The notes beneath the pieces were generated by a model, which made no database searches, was not told the origin of the DNA, and saw only the letters and a list, made by a program, of their open reading frames with translations. DNA of 51,592 nucleotides from Eubacteriales bacterium (lineage in GTDB: Bacteria; Bacillota; Clostridia; Lachnospirales; Lachnospiraceae). Where the stretch lies: positions 1 to 51,592 of the forward strand of contig JAUNGC010000027.1 of the NCBI GenBank assembly GCA_030524745.1, read 5' to 3'. Positions 22,430-31,194 of the stretch are shown here, piece after piece (position 1 is the first letter of the stretch; every line of letters starts with the position of its first letter). The position numbers and the translations under genes were made by a program.

Positions 22430-24266
22430 TTCGTTTTTCCTCCTTTCTCGCCAAAGACGCCTTTTTTAACGGACCGGCGCCGGCCGTATTTTTATCAAAC
22501 TGCGAATAATAAATTTCCTGATATACCGGACAGTTTTCCAGCAATTCCTGATGGGTTCCCATTCCCACCGCTTCGCCGTCGTCCAGCACGATGATCTTAT
22601 CCGCATGCTGAATGGAAGAAGTTCTCTGGGAAACGATAAATACAATGGGACTGCCCTCCATCTCCCGGATCGCTTTGCGCAGCGCCGCATCCGTCGCAAA
22701 ATCCAGCGCGGACGCGGAGTCGTCCAGAATCAGCACATCCGGCTTTCTCACCAGCGCCCTTGCGATCGTCAGACGCTGCCGCTGCCCGCCGGACAGATTC
22801 TTACCGCCCTGCGCCACGGCGGAATTTAAGCCGCCTTCCTTTTTTACCACGAATTCCTTCGCCTGGGAAATTTCCAGCGCCTTCCACAATTCCTCTTCGG
22901 TCGCGTCGTTTTTCCCCCAGCGCAGATTGTCCGCGATGCTTCCCGCAAACAATACCGCTTTCTGCGGCACAACGCCGATCTTTTCCCGCAGCGTTTCCAG
23001 ATCGTACTCTTTCACGTCTTGTCCGTCAACCAGCACTTTTCCCTTCGTCGCATCGTAAAAACGGGGAATCAGATTGACCACGCTGGATTTTCCGGAACCC
23101 GTACCTCCGATAATGCCGATCGTCTCACCAGCGTTCGCAATAAAATCGATATCCGTCAAAGATTCGTTGCCGCCTCCGGCATAGGTCAGGCTCACATGAT
23201 CGAACTGTACGGAATGATTGCAGACCGTTTCCGTCCGGCGCGCCGCCGCTAAATCCGCTTCTGTCTGTTTCCTGACGTCCGCATCGCCTTTGTCCGCTCC
23301 CAGGAAGCTTCCGTTTGTCAGACTGCTTTCCATTTCAAATACGCTCTGCACCCGGTTGCCGCAGGCGATCGCCTTTGTCACGGTGATGATCAGATTCGCC
23401 AGCTTCACAAGTTCCACCAGAATCTGAGACATGTAATTGACCAGCGCCACCACTTCGCCCTGGGTCAGAATGCCCGTGTCCACCTGGATCGCGCCCATGT
23501 ACAAAAGCACCACGATCGCGCCGTTGACAATCACATAGGTGACAGGATTCATCAGGCCGGAAATTCTGCCCACGAATTTCTGCAGGCCGGTCAGCGTTTC
23601 ATTGTCCCGTTCAAAATGCTTCCATTCCTCTTCTTCTTTGTTAAAAGCGCGGATGACTCTGACGCCTGTCAGATTTTCCCTTGTAAGCCCCAACACCTTG
23701 TCCAGCGCGGACTGCACCTTTTTATACATCGGCATGGTCCAGAGCATGATGCCGAATACCACGAGGGACAAAAGCGGAATCGTTACCACAAAGATGAACG
23801 CCGCCTTTACATTCACCGTAAACGCCATAATCATCGCGCCGAACACGATGAACGGGGAACGCAGAAACAGGCGGAGCACCAGATTGACGCCGGACTGCAC
23901 CTGATTGATGTCGCTGGTCATCCGGGTGATCAGCGTGCTCGTTCCCACCCTGTCCATTTCCGTGTAGGACAGGCTCTGAATATGCGCAAAAAGCGCGTGA
24001 CGAAGTTTCGTGGAAAATCCTGTGGCCGCCTTCGCCGCAAAAAACTGCGCCGTAATGGAGCAGACCAGTCCGATAATTCCAAGCGCAATCAGAATCAGAC
24101 ACATCCTGACGACATACCCCTGATCCTTGTTTGCAATGCCCGTATCGATAATCGCCGCCATCACAAGCGGCACGAACAATTCAAACAGCGCTTCCAGCAT
24201 TTTAAACAGAGGGGCCAGAATGGTTTCTCTCTCATACCCTCTTAAGTAAACCAGTAGTTTTTTCAC
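22422..24266 (-). CDS. ABC exporter half-transporter (first gene of pair)
   Basis: The 614-residue protein starts at GTG 24266 behind GGAGGAG. The six-helix membrane domain covers about 15-310, followed by an insert of about 30 residues, then the nucleotide-binding domain: Walker A G-G-T-G-S-G-K-S-S, signature N-L-S-G-G-Q-R-Q-R, and Walker B L-I-L-D-D-S-A-S-A-L-D. The residue after the Walker B Asp is Asp instead of the catalytic Glu and the H-loop reads S-Q-R-T, so this half probably carries the degenerate ATP site of the heterodimer. The substrate is unknown; a divergent LysR regulator is the likely controller. Confidence 0.93.
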   Translation of the reverse strand: MKKLLVYLRGYERETILAPLFKMLEALFELFVPLVMAAIIDTGIANKDQGYVVRMCLILIALGIIGLVCSITAQFFAAKAATGFSTKLRHALFAHIQSLSYTEMDRVGTSTLITRMTSDINQVQSGVNLVLRLFLRSPFIVFGAMIMAFTVNVKAAFIFVVTIPLLSLVVFGIMLWTMPMYKKVQSALDKVLGLTRENLTGVRVIRAFNKEEEEWKHFERDNETLTGLQKFVGRISGLMNPVTYVIVNGAIVVLLYMGAIQVDTGILTQGEVVALVNYMSQILVELVKLANLIITVTKAIACGNRVQSVFEMESSLTNGSFLGADKGDADVRKQTEADLAAARRTETVCNHSVQFDHVSLTYAGGGNESLTDIDFIANAGETIGIIGGTGSGKSSVVNLIPRFYDATKGKVLVDGQDVKEYDLETLREKIGVVPQKAVLFAGSIADNLRWGKNDATEEELWKALEISQAKEFVVKKEGGLNSAVAQGGKNLSGGQRQRLTIARALVRKPDVLILDDSASALDFATDAALRKAIREMEGSPIVFIVSQRTSSIQHADKIIVLDDGEAVGMGTHQELLENCPVYQEIYYSQFDKNTAGAGPLKKASLARKEEKRNG

Positions 24267-24305
24267 CGTATTTCTCCTCCTGCCGAAACATCCCGAAAGA
24301 TTTCC

Positions 24306-24335
24306 TTGACATTATAACATAGCAGAACCTATATT
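24306..24335 (+). promoter_or_regulatory. Probable lysR promoter in the divergent intergenic region
   Basis: TTGACA (24306-24311), 18 bp, TATATT (24330-24335) points at the LysR gene. On the minus strand a TATAAT (24317-24312) could serve the exporter genes. The AT-rich palindrome TATATTTAAAATATTA follows, a plausible LysR-type binding site. Confidence 0.6.
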
Positions 24336-24389
24336 TAAAATATTAGTTACATATATTTACCATACGAAATTCCTATAGGAGAGGTAAGG

Positions 24390-25292
24390 ATGGAACTCAA
24401 ACAGCTTTCTTATTTTGTCACTGTAGCGGAAGAAGGCACCATCTCTTCTGCAGCCCGCAAACTGAATCTCACCCAGCCGCCGTTGAGCGCCCAGATGAAG
24501 CTTTTAGAGCAGGAATGCGGCTGCCTGCTGTTTGAACGCGGCTCCCGCCGGATTCACCTGACCGAAGCGGGGCGAATGCTCTATAACAGGGCGGTTGCCA
24601 TGCTGGAATTTGCCGACCTCACCCGCCAGGAAATCAGGGATTACCGGGAAGGCACCAGCGGCACACTGCGGCTCGGCGTCGTTTCCTCCGTCAGCAGCAC
24701 CCTGCTCACCCATATTGTCTGCGGATTCCATGAGAAACATCCCAGGATCGCCTTTGAATTAATAGAAGCCAACACCTATCAGCTTCTGGAGCAGCTTCAG
24801 TCCAATCTTCTGCAACTCGCTATCGTGCGCACCCCCTTTTTGGCACAGGGCCTGGAGTCCTTCTGCCTTCTGGATGAACCTATGCTCGCCGTAGGACATC
24901 AACGCTATTTTTTACAACAGGCCGCCGGCAGAACGGCGCTCCCTTTGAGCTCTTTAGGACAGACTCCCCTGATTTTATACCGCCGCTGGGAGGACATTCT
25001 GCAGAACCGTCTGAAGGAATCTGGCATTGTGCCTTTTGTATTCTGCAGAAACGACGACGCCCGCACCTGCGCCCTCTGGGCGGATGCCGGTCTGGGGGTT
25101 GCCGTGCTGCCCGCCTCTGCCGCCGCTCTTGTGCGAAATCCCGAAACAGCCATATACCAGATTGACGACCGCCAACTGCACTCCGGCATCTGTGTTGTAC
25201 ACAACAGGGATACCCGGCTGTCTGCGATCGCCAAATCTTTTCTCATTTATTTGAGAAGTTCCTTTAATTCCAATAACGAGCCGATCTCGTAA
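24390..25292 (+). CDS. LysR family transcriptional regulator
   Basis: The 300-residue protein has an N-terminal winged HTH of LysR type (M-E-L-K-Q-L-S-Y-F-V-T-V-A-E-E-G-T-I-S-S-A-A) and a C-terminal periplasmic-binding-like effector domain (about 90-295). It faces the ABC exporter pair across 123 bp and probably regulates it, itself, or both. Its 3' end overlaps the convergent HAD gene by 46 bp. Confidence 0.93.
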   Translation: MELKQLSYFVTVAEEGTISSAARKLNLTQPPLSAQMKLLEQECGCLLFERGSRRIHLTEAGRMLYNRAVAMLEFADLTRQEIRDYREGTSGTLRLGVVSSVSSTLLTHIVCGFHEKHPRIAFELIEANTYQLLEQLQSNLLQLAIVRTPFLAQGLESFCLLDEPMLAVGHQRYFLQQAAGRTALPLSSLGQTPLILYRRWEDILQNRLKESGIVPFVFCRNDDARTCALWADAGLGVAVLPASAAALVRNPETAIYQIDDRQLHSGICVVHNRDTRLSAIAKSFLIYLRSSFNSNNEPIS

Positions 25293-25933
25293 TCCGGCTG
25301 TATGCCGCTTTCATTTTTGCGGCGCTCCGGATTAAACCAGCAGGAGGCAATTCCCGCATTTTTCGCGCCCAGAATATCCGAGGTCAGAGAATCTCCGATC
25401 AGCAATACCTCTCCCGGCAGGACGGACGGCTCTATCCGGGAAAAGCAGGCGTCAAAAAACTCCTTTTTGGGCTTTTGATATCCGATTTCCTCCGAAATGA
25501 AAATCTGCTCCATGAAGCCTTCTATTCCCGCAAGTTTCAGACGGTTTCTCTGCACGTTTGCAAATCCGTTGGTCGTCACATAGAGCGGATACCGCCCGGC
25601 CAGAAAAGTTAAAACCTCCCGGGCATGGGGAATCAGTTCATGTCCCTCGCCCAGAAAAATCTCATAGTCCCGCTCGACGGCTATGCCGTCCGCCGAAATG
25701 CCAAGCTGTTCAAAAAGCCTGCCAAACCTGCTGTTGCGGATCTGTTCTTTCTCAATTTCCCCGCGTTCAAAGGCTTTCCAGAGTTCATCATTGATCCTGC
25801 TGTAGAGCAAATAATGCTCTTTTTCAGGCACTTTGCCGGTTTTGCCAAAGGCTTTATCAAAAGCCTCCCGTTCCGCCGCATGAAAATCAAGAAAAGTGCC
25901 GTCCATATCCAGAAAAAGCGCCCGGTATTTCAT
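25247..25933 (-). CDS. HAD-superfamily hydrolase (YjjG-like nucleotidase)
   Basis: The 228-residue protein has HAD motif I F-L-D-M-D-G-T-F-L-D at residues 7-16, motif II T-T-N-G-F, motif III K-P and motif IV I-G-D-S-L-T-S-D. The helical cap between motifs I and II, and the overall length, match the YjjG/YfnB noncanonical nucleotide monophosphatases. The natural substrate is unproven. Confidence 0.88.
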   Translation of the reverse strand: MKYRALFLDMDGTFLDFHAAEREAFDKAFGKTGKVPEKEHYLLYSRINDELWKAFERGEIEKEQIRNSRFGRLFEQLGISADGIAVERDYEIFLGEGHELIPHAREVLTFLAGRYPLYVTTNGFANVQRNRLKLAGIEGFMEQIFISEEIGYQKPKKEFFDACFSRIEPSVLPGEVLLIGDSLTSDILGAKNAGIASCWFNPERRKNESGIQPDYEIGSLLELKELLK

Positions 25934-25955
25934 TCGTATTCCTCATTTCTTTTTA

Positions 25956-26483
25956 TCAGTATTCAATGCCTTTTCTCGCGGCAATCCCCTTTTGAAAGGG
26001 ATGCCGCACCTCCTGCATCTGCGTCACATAATCCGCGCAGTCCATCAAAAAATCCGCCGGATTTCGCCCGGTCAGCACCAGTTCCGGCGCGCCTTCCCCA
26101 CAATTTTGGACCATCGAAATCAGTTCTTTCAGCCGCGCAGCCTCTATCAGCGCCCAGTTTACCGGATAGGTGATCTCATCCAGAATCACCATATCGCACG
26201 CCCGCTTTTGCACCGCTTCTATAATCTCCTCCAGCAGTCCGTCATGAATACGGGTAAGTTCAACTTTTTGATCTTCCCGCAGCGTTTTATAGAATCCGAA
26301 CTGCTTTTGGCTGCGCAAAATCCTCACATTGGACAATTCCTGCAAAACATGCAGTTCTCCCGTGTCGTTTCCTTTCATGAACTGGGCGAAAATCACCCGC
26401 ATGCCGGAACCGGCGGCTCTCACAGCCAGTCCCACCGCCGCAGTCGTCTTTCCCTTTCCGTCGCCCGTGTACAGATGAATCAT
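25956..26483 (-). CDS. cobO: Cob(I)yrinic acid a,c-diamide adenosyltransferase-like protein
   Basis: The start is taken at ATG 26483 (MIHLYTGDG), 10 bp after the upstream stop. The 175-residue protein has a P-loop G-D-G-K-G-K-T-T at residues 7-14 and V-I-L-D-E-I-T-Y-P (Walker B region), both diagnostic of CobO/BtuR ATP:corrinoid adenosyltransferases, which form the Co-C bond of adenosylcobalamin. A partner MetH-activation-like gene lies immediately upstream. Confidence 0.9.
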   Translation of the reverse strand: MIHLYTGDGKGKTTAAVGLAVRAAGSGMRVIFAQFMKGNDTGELHVLQELSNVRILRSQKQFGFYKTLREDQKVELTRIHDGLLEEIIEAVQKRACDMVILDEITYPVNWALIEAARLKELISMVQNCGEGAPELVLTGRNPADFLMDCADYVTQMQEVRHPFQKGIAARKGIEY

Positions 26484-26493
26484 GATTTGGCAC

Positions 26494-27156
26494 CTACTTT
26501 CCCAGAATCCTCGCATAACCATAAGGCAACGCCCGATCCGTCAGATCCGGCCAGCGCAGGCGTTCCCTTTCATCCGCTTCCTCACATCGGTTCGGACAAT
26601 CCCCGCGGCCGCATCCCATACAGATGCCCTCGCACCGCACAGTTTCCTCCTCCGTCAGTTCCGCCAGAAAAACCACGCTTTTTTTCGGCGTCAGGCAGCA
26701 TGCCCGGTTGCATTTCACTTCCTGCTGCCCAAGCATCTTAAGCGCTGCCGGCAGTTCGCCAAGCGGATATGTATCCTGAGCCCCGAAAAAAAAGTAACGC
26801 GCCACATGCCGTCCGGTCTTTTTCTCCACCCATCTGTTGAAACTCCGGTACGCGGCCAAAAGCAGTTCTCCCGCAATCGTCTCCGCCATGTACGTTTCTG
26901 TCAGCAGTCCTTCTTTGGCATACCGTTCCTGAAGTTCGTCCACACCTGCGCCCAGCGTCAGCGCGATCACCGCCGGATTTTGACTTTTTTCCCCATAATC
27001 ACCGCACCAGAACCCGGCTTTTTTTTGTACGGCAGCTTCCACTTCCGCTCCGATCCTCCGGAACAGTTCCCGATCCTCCTGCCCGAAATGAAATTTCTTC
27101 ATAACCGAATACAGAAAGTCTTCCGTAACCTTCAAATTCAATTCCGTCTTTTCCAC
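26494..27156 (-). CDS. MetH activation-domain-like protein with C-terminal cysteine cluster
   Basis: The 220-residue protein uses a GTG start at 27156 with AAGGA about 14 bp upstream. The middle (A-E-T-I-A-G-E-L-L-L-A-A-Y near residue 90, then P-L-G-E-L-P-A-A-L and L-T-P-K-K-S-V) follows the pattern of the AdoMet-binding activation domain of cobalamin-dependent methionine synthase, which clostridia often encode as a separate protein. The tail C-E-G-I-C-M-G-C-G-R-G-D-C-P-N-R-C could bind an iron-sulfur cluster or zinc. Neighbouring cobO supports a corrinoid role, perhaps reductive reactivation. An alternative is an uncharacterised metal-binding family, since homology here is judged by eye. Confidence 0.55.
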   Translation of the reverse strand: MEKTELNLKVTEDFLYSVMKKFHFGQEDRELFRRIGAEVEAAVQKKAGFWCGDYGEKSQNPAVIALTLGAGVDELQERYAKEGLLTETYMAETIAGELLLAAYRSFNRWVEKKTGRHVARYFFFGAQDTYPLGELPAALKMLGQQEVKCNRACCLTPKKSVVFLAELTEEETVRCEGICMGCGRGDCPNRCEEADERERLRWPDLTDRALPYGYARILGK

Positions 27157-27162
27157 GTCCGC

Positions 27163-27873
27163 TCATTCCTTCATGATTTCAGCAAAATATCCCATATGGG
27201 AAGCGGGCTCCCCCGCCGCATATAAATGGGAAATATCCCCCAGCGTCTGACAGCGGAAATAGGCTTCTCCTTCCCGCACTTCCTCCGTGGATACAATCGT
27301 CACCGAGGAGGGCGCCAGAAACATGCCGTGAATCAGATTCACGGGAGAGATATTGAGCAGGTGGGACAGCATGAAAAAGGTCACGCCCATATGACAAAAC
27401 AGCACCACCGTATCCTCGTTATGGGAGGCGGTACGGTACAGCTTTCCTTCCCGCACATAACCGTGGGCGGCGATAATGCCGTCGATGCCGTCGCACACCC
27501 TCTGATATTCTTCCTTCACCTTTCCGGTGCGCATCAGATCCGTATCCGCAAAAGTTTCCACGCTGTGCATGCCGGGAATATTGGTCCAATAAGCGGGAAG
27601 CAGATCCCAGGGAATGCGCTCCTTTTTGCTTTCCGGATCCAGCACGGGCGCATGAAACTCCCGCAGCCAGTCATAAACCACCGCTTCTCTTCCCAGCTTC
27701 TGAAGCGTCAAAGAAGCGGTATCTTTCGCCCTCCCAAGAGGAGAACAGTAAAATTCATCCACCTTCCACCGGGCAGTGCGCTGCGCCAGAAGGGCCGCTT
27801 CCCGCCAGCCCTTTTCCGTCAGGCTGTCACGGGCGTAATCAGGTTCCGCATGTCTGATAAAAATCAGTCTCAT
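27163..27873 (-). CDS. Histidine phosphatase family protein
   Basis: The 236-residue protein has the phosphohistidine motif F-I-R-H-A-E-P-D-Y (H8) and the second catalytic His in F-C-H-M-G-V near residue 165. Family members include phosphoglycerate mutase-like enzymes and CobC alpha-ribazole phosphatases. It sits 6 bp upstream of the MetH-like gene and in line with cobO, so a corrinoid-related phosphatase is possible, but it is longer than typical CobC and the substrate is open. Confidence 0.85.
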   Translation of the reverse strand: MRLIFIRHAEPDYARDSLTEKGWREAALLAQRTARWKVDEFYCSPLGRAKDTASLTLQKLGREAVVYDWLREFHAPVLDPESKKERIPWDLLPAYWTNIPGMHSVETFADTDLMRTGKVKEEYQRVCDGIDGIIAAHGYVREGKLYRTASHNEDTVVLFCHMGVTFFMLSHLLNISPVNLIHGMFLAPSSVTIVSTEEVREGEAYFRCQTLGDISHLYAAGEPASHMGYFAEIMKE

Positions 27874-27887
27874 AACACTCTCCGTCC

Positions 27888-28763
27888 CTAAATCTCAATC
27901 GAATATTGGGTTTCAAAACTCTGGAACGCATCCAGCGCGTTCCCCCATTCCCGGTCCTGTAGCGTGCCGGAGAAATTCTCATGATCGCATCTGCCATACC
28001 AGGGTTCAATGCAGACAAACGGGGCGGATTTACCGGGCACCGACCAGACGCCGAAAAGCGGCGCGTCAAAGGACACGGTAACGTAAGGCTTTTTATCCGG
28101 CGTGCACAAAGATACCTTCTGCGCCTGATGATTTTCTATCACAAGAGCATCAAAATCAAACAAATCCTCCGCAATCCGCAGATATCCGTCTTCCAACGCA
28201 TAAGGCACAAGCGTATCCGTCGCCAGCCCGCTGCCGCCGATTCTGCGGCTCACCACTTCCTGATTGGCATCGAACAAAAGATAATAGTCGGACTGCTTTT
28301 CGTCCTTTTTCAGCGGGCAGACAAACGCGGGATGGCCGCCGATGGAAAAATACATCGTTTCTTTCCCTTTATTCACAACCCGCCAGATAACTTTCAGGCT
28401 TCTTTCTTCCAGCTTGTAGCCGATTTCCAGACGAAACAAAAAAGGATATTTCCGCAGCGTCTCCGGACTGGAGGAGAGACCGAACCAGATTTCACTCTGG
28501 GTCAGGGAGATCAGTTCAAATTCCATATCCCGTGCAAATCCATGCTGGGGCAGGCTGTATACGTGGCCATTGTGCCGGATTTCCTTATTTTTATAATTTC
28601 CTACCAGCGGAAACAGCACCGGAGACGTGCGCTTCCAGAAATCCGGATTCGCATTCCACATATACTCCCTCCCTGTTTTGCAGTCTTTCAAAGACTTCAG
28701 TTCCGCCCCCGTCGATATGAACAAGGCGGACAGATCTCCGTTTTTCAATGAATAAAATCCCAT
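27888..28763 (-). CDS. Aldose 1-epimerase family protein (LacX-like)
   Basis: The 291-residue protein has a beta-sandwich mutarotase-like pattern: E-Y-M-W-N-A-N-P-D-F-W near residue 33, L-P-Q-H-G-F-A-R (catalytic His region), G-G-H-P-A-F-V-C-P (second His) and C-I-E-P-W-Y-G-R-C-D near the C-terminus. LacX-type members interconvert sugar anomers or bind sugars; the substrate is unknown. It starts at ATG 28763. Confidence 0.87.
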   Translation of the reverse strand: MGFYSLKNGDLSALFISTGAELKSLKDCKTGREYMWNANPDFWKRTSPVLFPLVGNYKNKEIRHNGHVYSLPQHGFARDMEFELISLTQSEIWFGLSSSPETLRKYPFLFRLEIGYKLEERSLKVIWRVVNKGKETMYFSIGGHPAFVCPLKKDEKQSDYYLLFDANQEVVSRRIGGSGLATDTLVPYALEDGYLRIAEDLFDFDALVIENHQAQKVSLCTPDKKPYVTVSFDAPLFGVWSVPGKSAPFVCIEPWYGRCDHENFSGTLQDREWGNALDAFQSFETQYSIEI

Positions 28764-28878
28764 TTTTCCATTCTCCTCTCCGGTATTTTGTAACAGCCGG
28801 CCATTTAAGCTGCCACGTATTTTCTTTTATGTTAAGTATACCCTTAGTCTCCCTAAAAATCCACCGCTATCCCGACGG

Positions 28879-29412
28879 TTAAAAACCGCTTTTTTCCGTT
28901 TTTCTTTTCCCGCTCCGCCTGCAGAAGTCGAAGAGAAAAAAGCCCAGCATGCAGCCGGCGCAGTTTAACAGAATATCATCCACGTCAAAGGCGCCGAACG
29001 CCGTAATCAATTGAAAGATTTCGATTGCGCAGACAAGCAGAAAGGAATTGATCAGCAGAACCCACCAGTGCCTGCTTTCTCTGTGCAGAAAAGGTAAAAT
29101 AAAGCCATAGGGCACAAAACTCAGCACGTTTCCAAACAGGTTTTCAAAACTGTTGAGCCTCCCCCAATAGCAAATATACATTTTTATCGTTTTAAACAGC
29201 GTAAAATTTGCGGTATCCAGACCTTCCAGAATCACTTCCCGCGTCCAGGACTGCGTGATCAGCGCAAGCTGATCCATCGGATATTTGAATACAATTACTT
29301 TCAACAGTACAAGAAAATAAAGAAAAAATACGACCTTCAAGATATTTTTGATTTTCCGGCCATATGCATCATCCGTAAAAAGACAGTGTTGCAATGCATT
29401 CCAGATTTTCAT
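28879..29412 (-). CDS. VanZ family membrane protein
   Basis: The start is ATG 29412 (MKIWNALQ) behind AAAGGA. The 177-residue protein has four to five hydrophobic segments and the VanZ hallmark N-x-x-x-F-x-P-Y-G-F near the middle (N-V-L-S-F-V-P-Y-G-F) and C-A-I-E-I-F-Q, then D-V-D-D-I-L-L-N. VanZ-like proteins are integral membrane proteins sometimes linked to glycopeptide tolerance. No van genes are nearby, so resistance should not be assumed. Confidence 0.88.
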   Translation of the reverse strand: MKIWNALQHCLFTDDAYGRKIKNILKVVFFLYFLVLLKVIVFKYPMDQLALITQSWTREVILEGLDTANFTLFKTIKMYICYWGRLNSFENLFGNVLSFVPYGFILPFLHRESRHWWVLLINSFLLVCAIEIFQLITAFGAFDVDDILLNCAGCMLGFFLFDFCRRSGKRKTEKSGF

Positions 29413-29468
29413 AAAAATCCTTTCAAATATTGTATCAGCTTTGCCTGCCGGCAAAACTGCTGCCAAAT

Positions 29469-30218
29469 CTATTCATAAAACACTTCCATCAGCGCAAGTC
29501 CCCGGGCAGGCGCAAGTTCTCCCGCCTGCTGTCTGTCGCATGCGGCCAGAATCTTTTTCATGTCGGCGCTGTTTCGTTTGCCAAGTCCCACTTCCAGAAG
29601 CGTACCCGTCAGAATCCGGACCATATGAAACAGAAAACCGTCGCCCGTAAAGACGAGCCGGATCTCGTCTCCCGCGCGCGCGATTTCGATGGACTCGATT
29701 GTGCGCACAGTGGACTTTTTGCTTTTTTTTGCAGAAGTGAAGGACTTAAAATCATGGGTTCCGGTCAGAAAGGAAGCCGCCTGACGCATGGCCTCCACAT
29801 CCAGCTTTTCCGGCACCTGCCAGACAAACTTCCGGTCAAACACATGGGGAACGGCGCTGTTTAAAACCCGGTAACAGTAGGTTTTTTTCTTCGCATGCAA
29901 TCTGCTGTGAAAGCGCCCGTCCGCCTCGCTGCAGGCAATGACCGCCACGTCCTCCGGCAGATACCGGTTGATCTGTTCCATCAGTTCCCCGGGCGTCATC
30001 GTCGTGTCCATATGGAAATTGGCCACCTGTCCGTATGCGTGCACCCCGGCGTCAGTCCGTCCTGACGCGGCAATTTCCACCGTTTCCCCTGCCAGCCGGG
30101 AGAGCAGCGTTTCAAATTTTCCCTGAAGGGTATTGTCCGTACTGCCCTGTTTCTGCCATCCCTGATACCGGGTCCCCTCGTACTGAATCGTTATTTTAAA
30201 GTTGCGCAAATCAGACAA
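29469..30218 (-). CDS. truA: tRNA pseudouridine(38-40) synthase
   Basis: The 249-residue protein has catalytic D56 in S-G-R-T-D-A-G-V-H-A and the conserved Y-E-G-T-R-Y-x-G-W-Q start, plus F-L-F-H-M-V-R near residue 205. It converts uridines 38-40 of the anticodon arm to pseudouridine. It overlaps the upstream dehydrogenase stop by 8 bp, so it is translated with it. Confidence 0.96.
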   Translation of the reverse strand: MSDLRNFKITIQYEGTRYQGWQKQGSTDNTLQGKFETLLSRLAGETVEIAASGRTDAGVHAYGQVANFHMDTTMTPGELMEQINRYLPEDVAVIACSEADGRFHSRLHAKKKTYCYRVLNSAVPHVFDRKFVWQVPEKLDVEAMRQAASFLTGTHDFKSFTSAKKSKKSTVRTIESIEIARAGDEIRLVFTGDGFLFHMVRILTGTLLEVGLGKRNSADMKKILAACDRQQAGELAPARGLALMEVFYE

Positions 30219-31194
30219 CCTCCCAGGGATTTTCTTTTCCTTCCATGAAAAGCCTGCAACTGCTCAGAGAATCCCGGACGACGGTCTTCACCTCGTTATC
30301 CGTATAAAAAGCCATATGATGAGAAACCGTCACATTCGGAAAGCTTCTTAAAATCGCCAGTTCCCTGTTATCCAGAATATCATTTTTATGGTCATAATAG
30401 TACAGACCGAATTCTTTTTCCACAACGTCCAGACCCGCGGCTCCCACTTTTCCGCTCTCCACCGCTGCAATCAGCGCCTGGGAATCGATCAGTCCTCCTC
30501 TGGCGGTGTTCACAATCACCACGCCGTCCTTCATCCGCGCAATCGTATCCGCGTTAATCAGGTGGAAATTATCGTTTGTCAGCGGCGTATGCAACGTAAT
30601 CACATCCGCCTGCTCCCAGATCGTCTCAAGGGGCACATACTCCGCATATTGTCTGACCTCTTCGCTTTCATACAGATCATGGGCGAGAATTCTGCAGCCA
30701 AAGCCGGACAGATCCCGGATCAGGGTGCGGCCGATGCGTCCCGTGCCGATCACGCCCACCGTCATATCCTTCAGTTCTTTTCCCTGGATGCCGCAGAGGG
30801 TATAGTCCTGCATGTTTGTCCGCTGCATGATCCGCTTCATCCTGCGGATGCTCATGAGAATCAGCATGACCGCATAATCCGCCACGCCGTTCGGCCCATA
30901 AGGCGCGTTTCCCACATGAATGCCGAATTCCTTCGCCGCCGCCAGATCGATATGGTCATAGCCGATCGTTCTCGTCACCAGATATTTCACACCGCAGGCG
31001 GCAAACGCCGCCATCAGTTCCCGGTCGATGGGCGATGTGATGATATCCACACAGTCGCAGCCTTCTGCCAGCGCCGCATTTGCAAGGCTTGGCGCGTCGG
31101 GACAGGTCACCAGCGTAAGCCCCAGTTCTTCCCCATATTTTTCAAACCATTCCTTTTCATCAAAAGGACGCAAGTTATATACCGCTACTTTCAT
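30211..31194 (-). CDS. D-lactate dehydrogenase-like 2-hydroxyacid dehydrogenase
   Basis: The 327-residue protein has the D-2-hydroxyacid dehydrogenase architecture: Rossmann motif G-T-G-R-I-G at 150-155, catalytic Arg in N-T-A-R-G-G, Glu in the following substrate loop, and the His in T-V-S-H-H-M-A-F-Y. The Y-x-L-R-P-F/Y-D start and G-Y-D-H-I-D-L motif favour NAD-dependent D-lactate dehydrogenase. Its ATG overlaps the stop of the AI-2E gene (ATGA-type, 4 bp). Confidence 0.9.
   Translation of the reverse strand: MKVAVYNLRPFDEKEWFEKYGEELGLTLVTCPDAPSLANAALAEGCDCVDIITSPIDRELMAAFAACGVKYLVTRTIGYDHIDLAAAKEFGIHVGNAPYGPNGVADYAVMLILMSIRRMKRIMQRTNMQDYTLCGIQGKELKDMTVGVIGTGRIGRTLIRDLSGFGCRILAHDLYESEEVRQYAEYVPLETIWEQADVITLHTPLTNDNFHLINADTIARMKDGVVIVNTARGGLIDSQALIAAVESGKVGAAGLDVVEKEFGLYYYDHKNDILDNRELAILRSFPNVTVSHHMAFYTDNEVKTVVRDSLSSCRLFMEGKENPWEVV

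Noticed and set aside
28879-29412. Glycopeptide resistance locus suggested by VanZ
   Set aside because: No vanA/H/X/R/S-type genes are nearby; VanZ-family membrane proteins are widespread in Firmicutes without resistance function.
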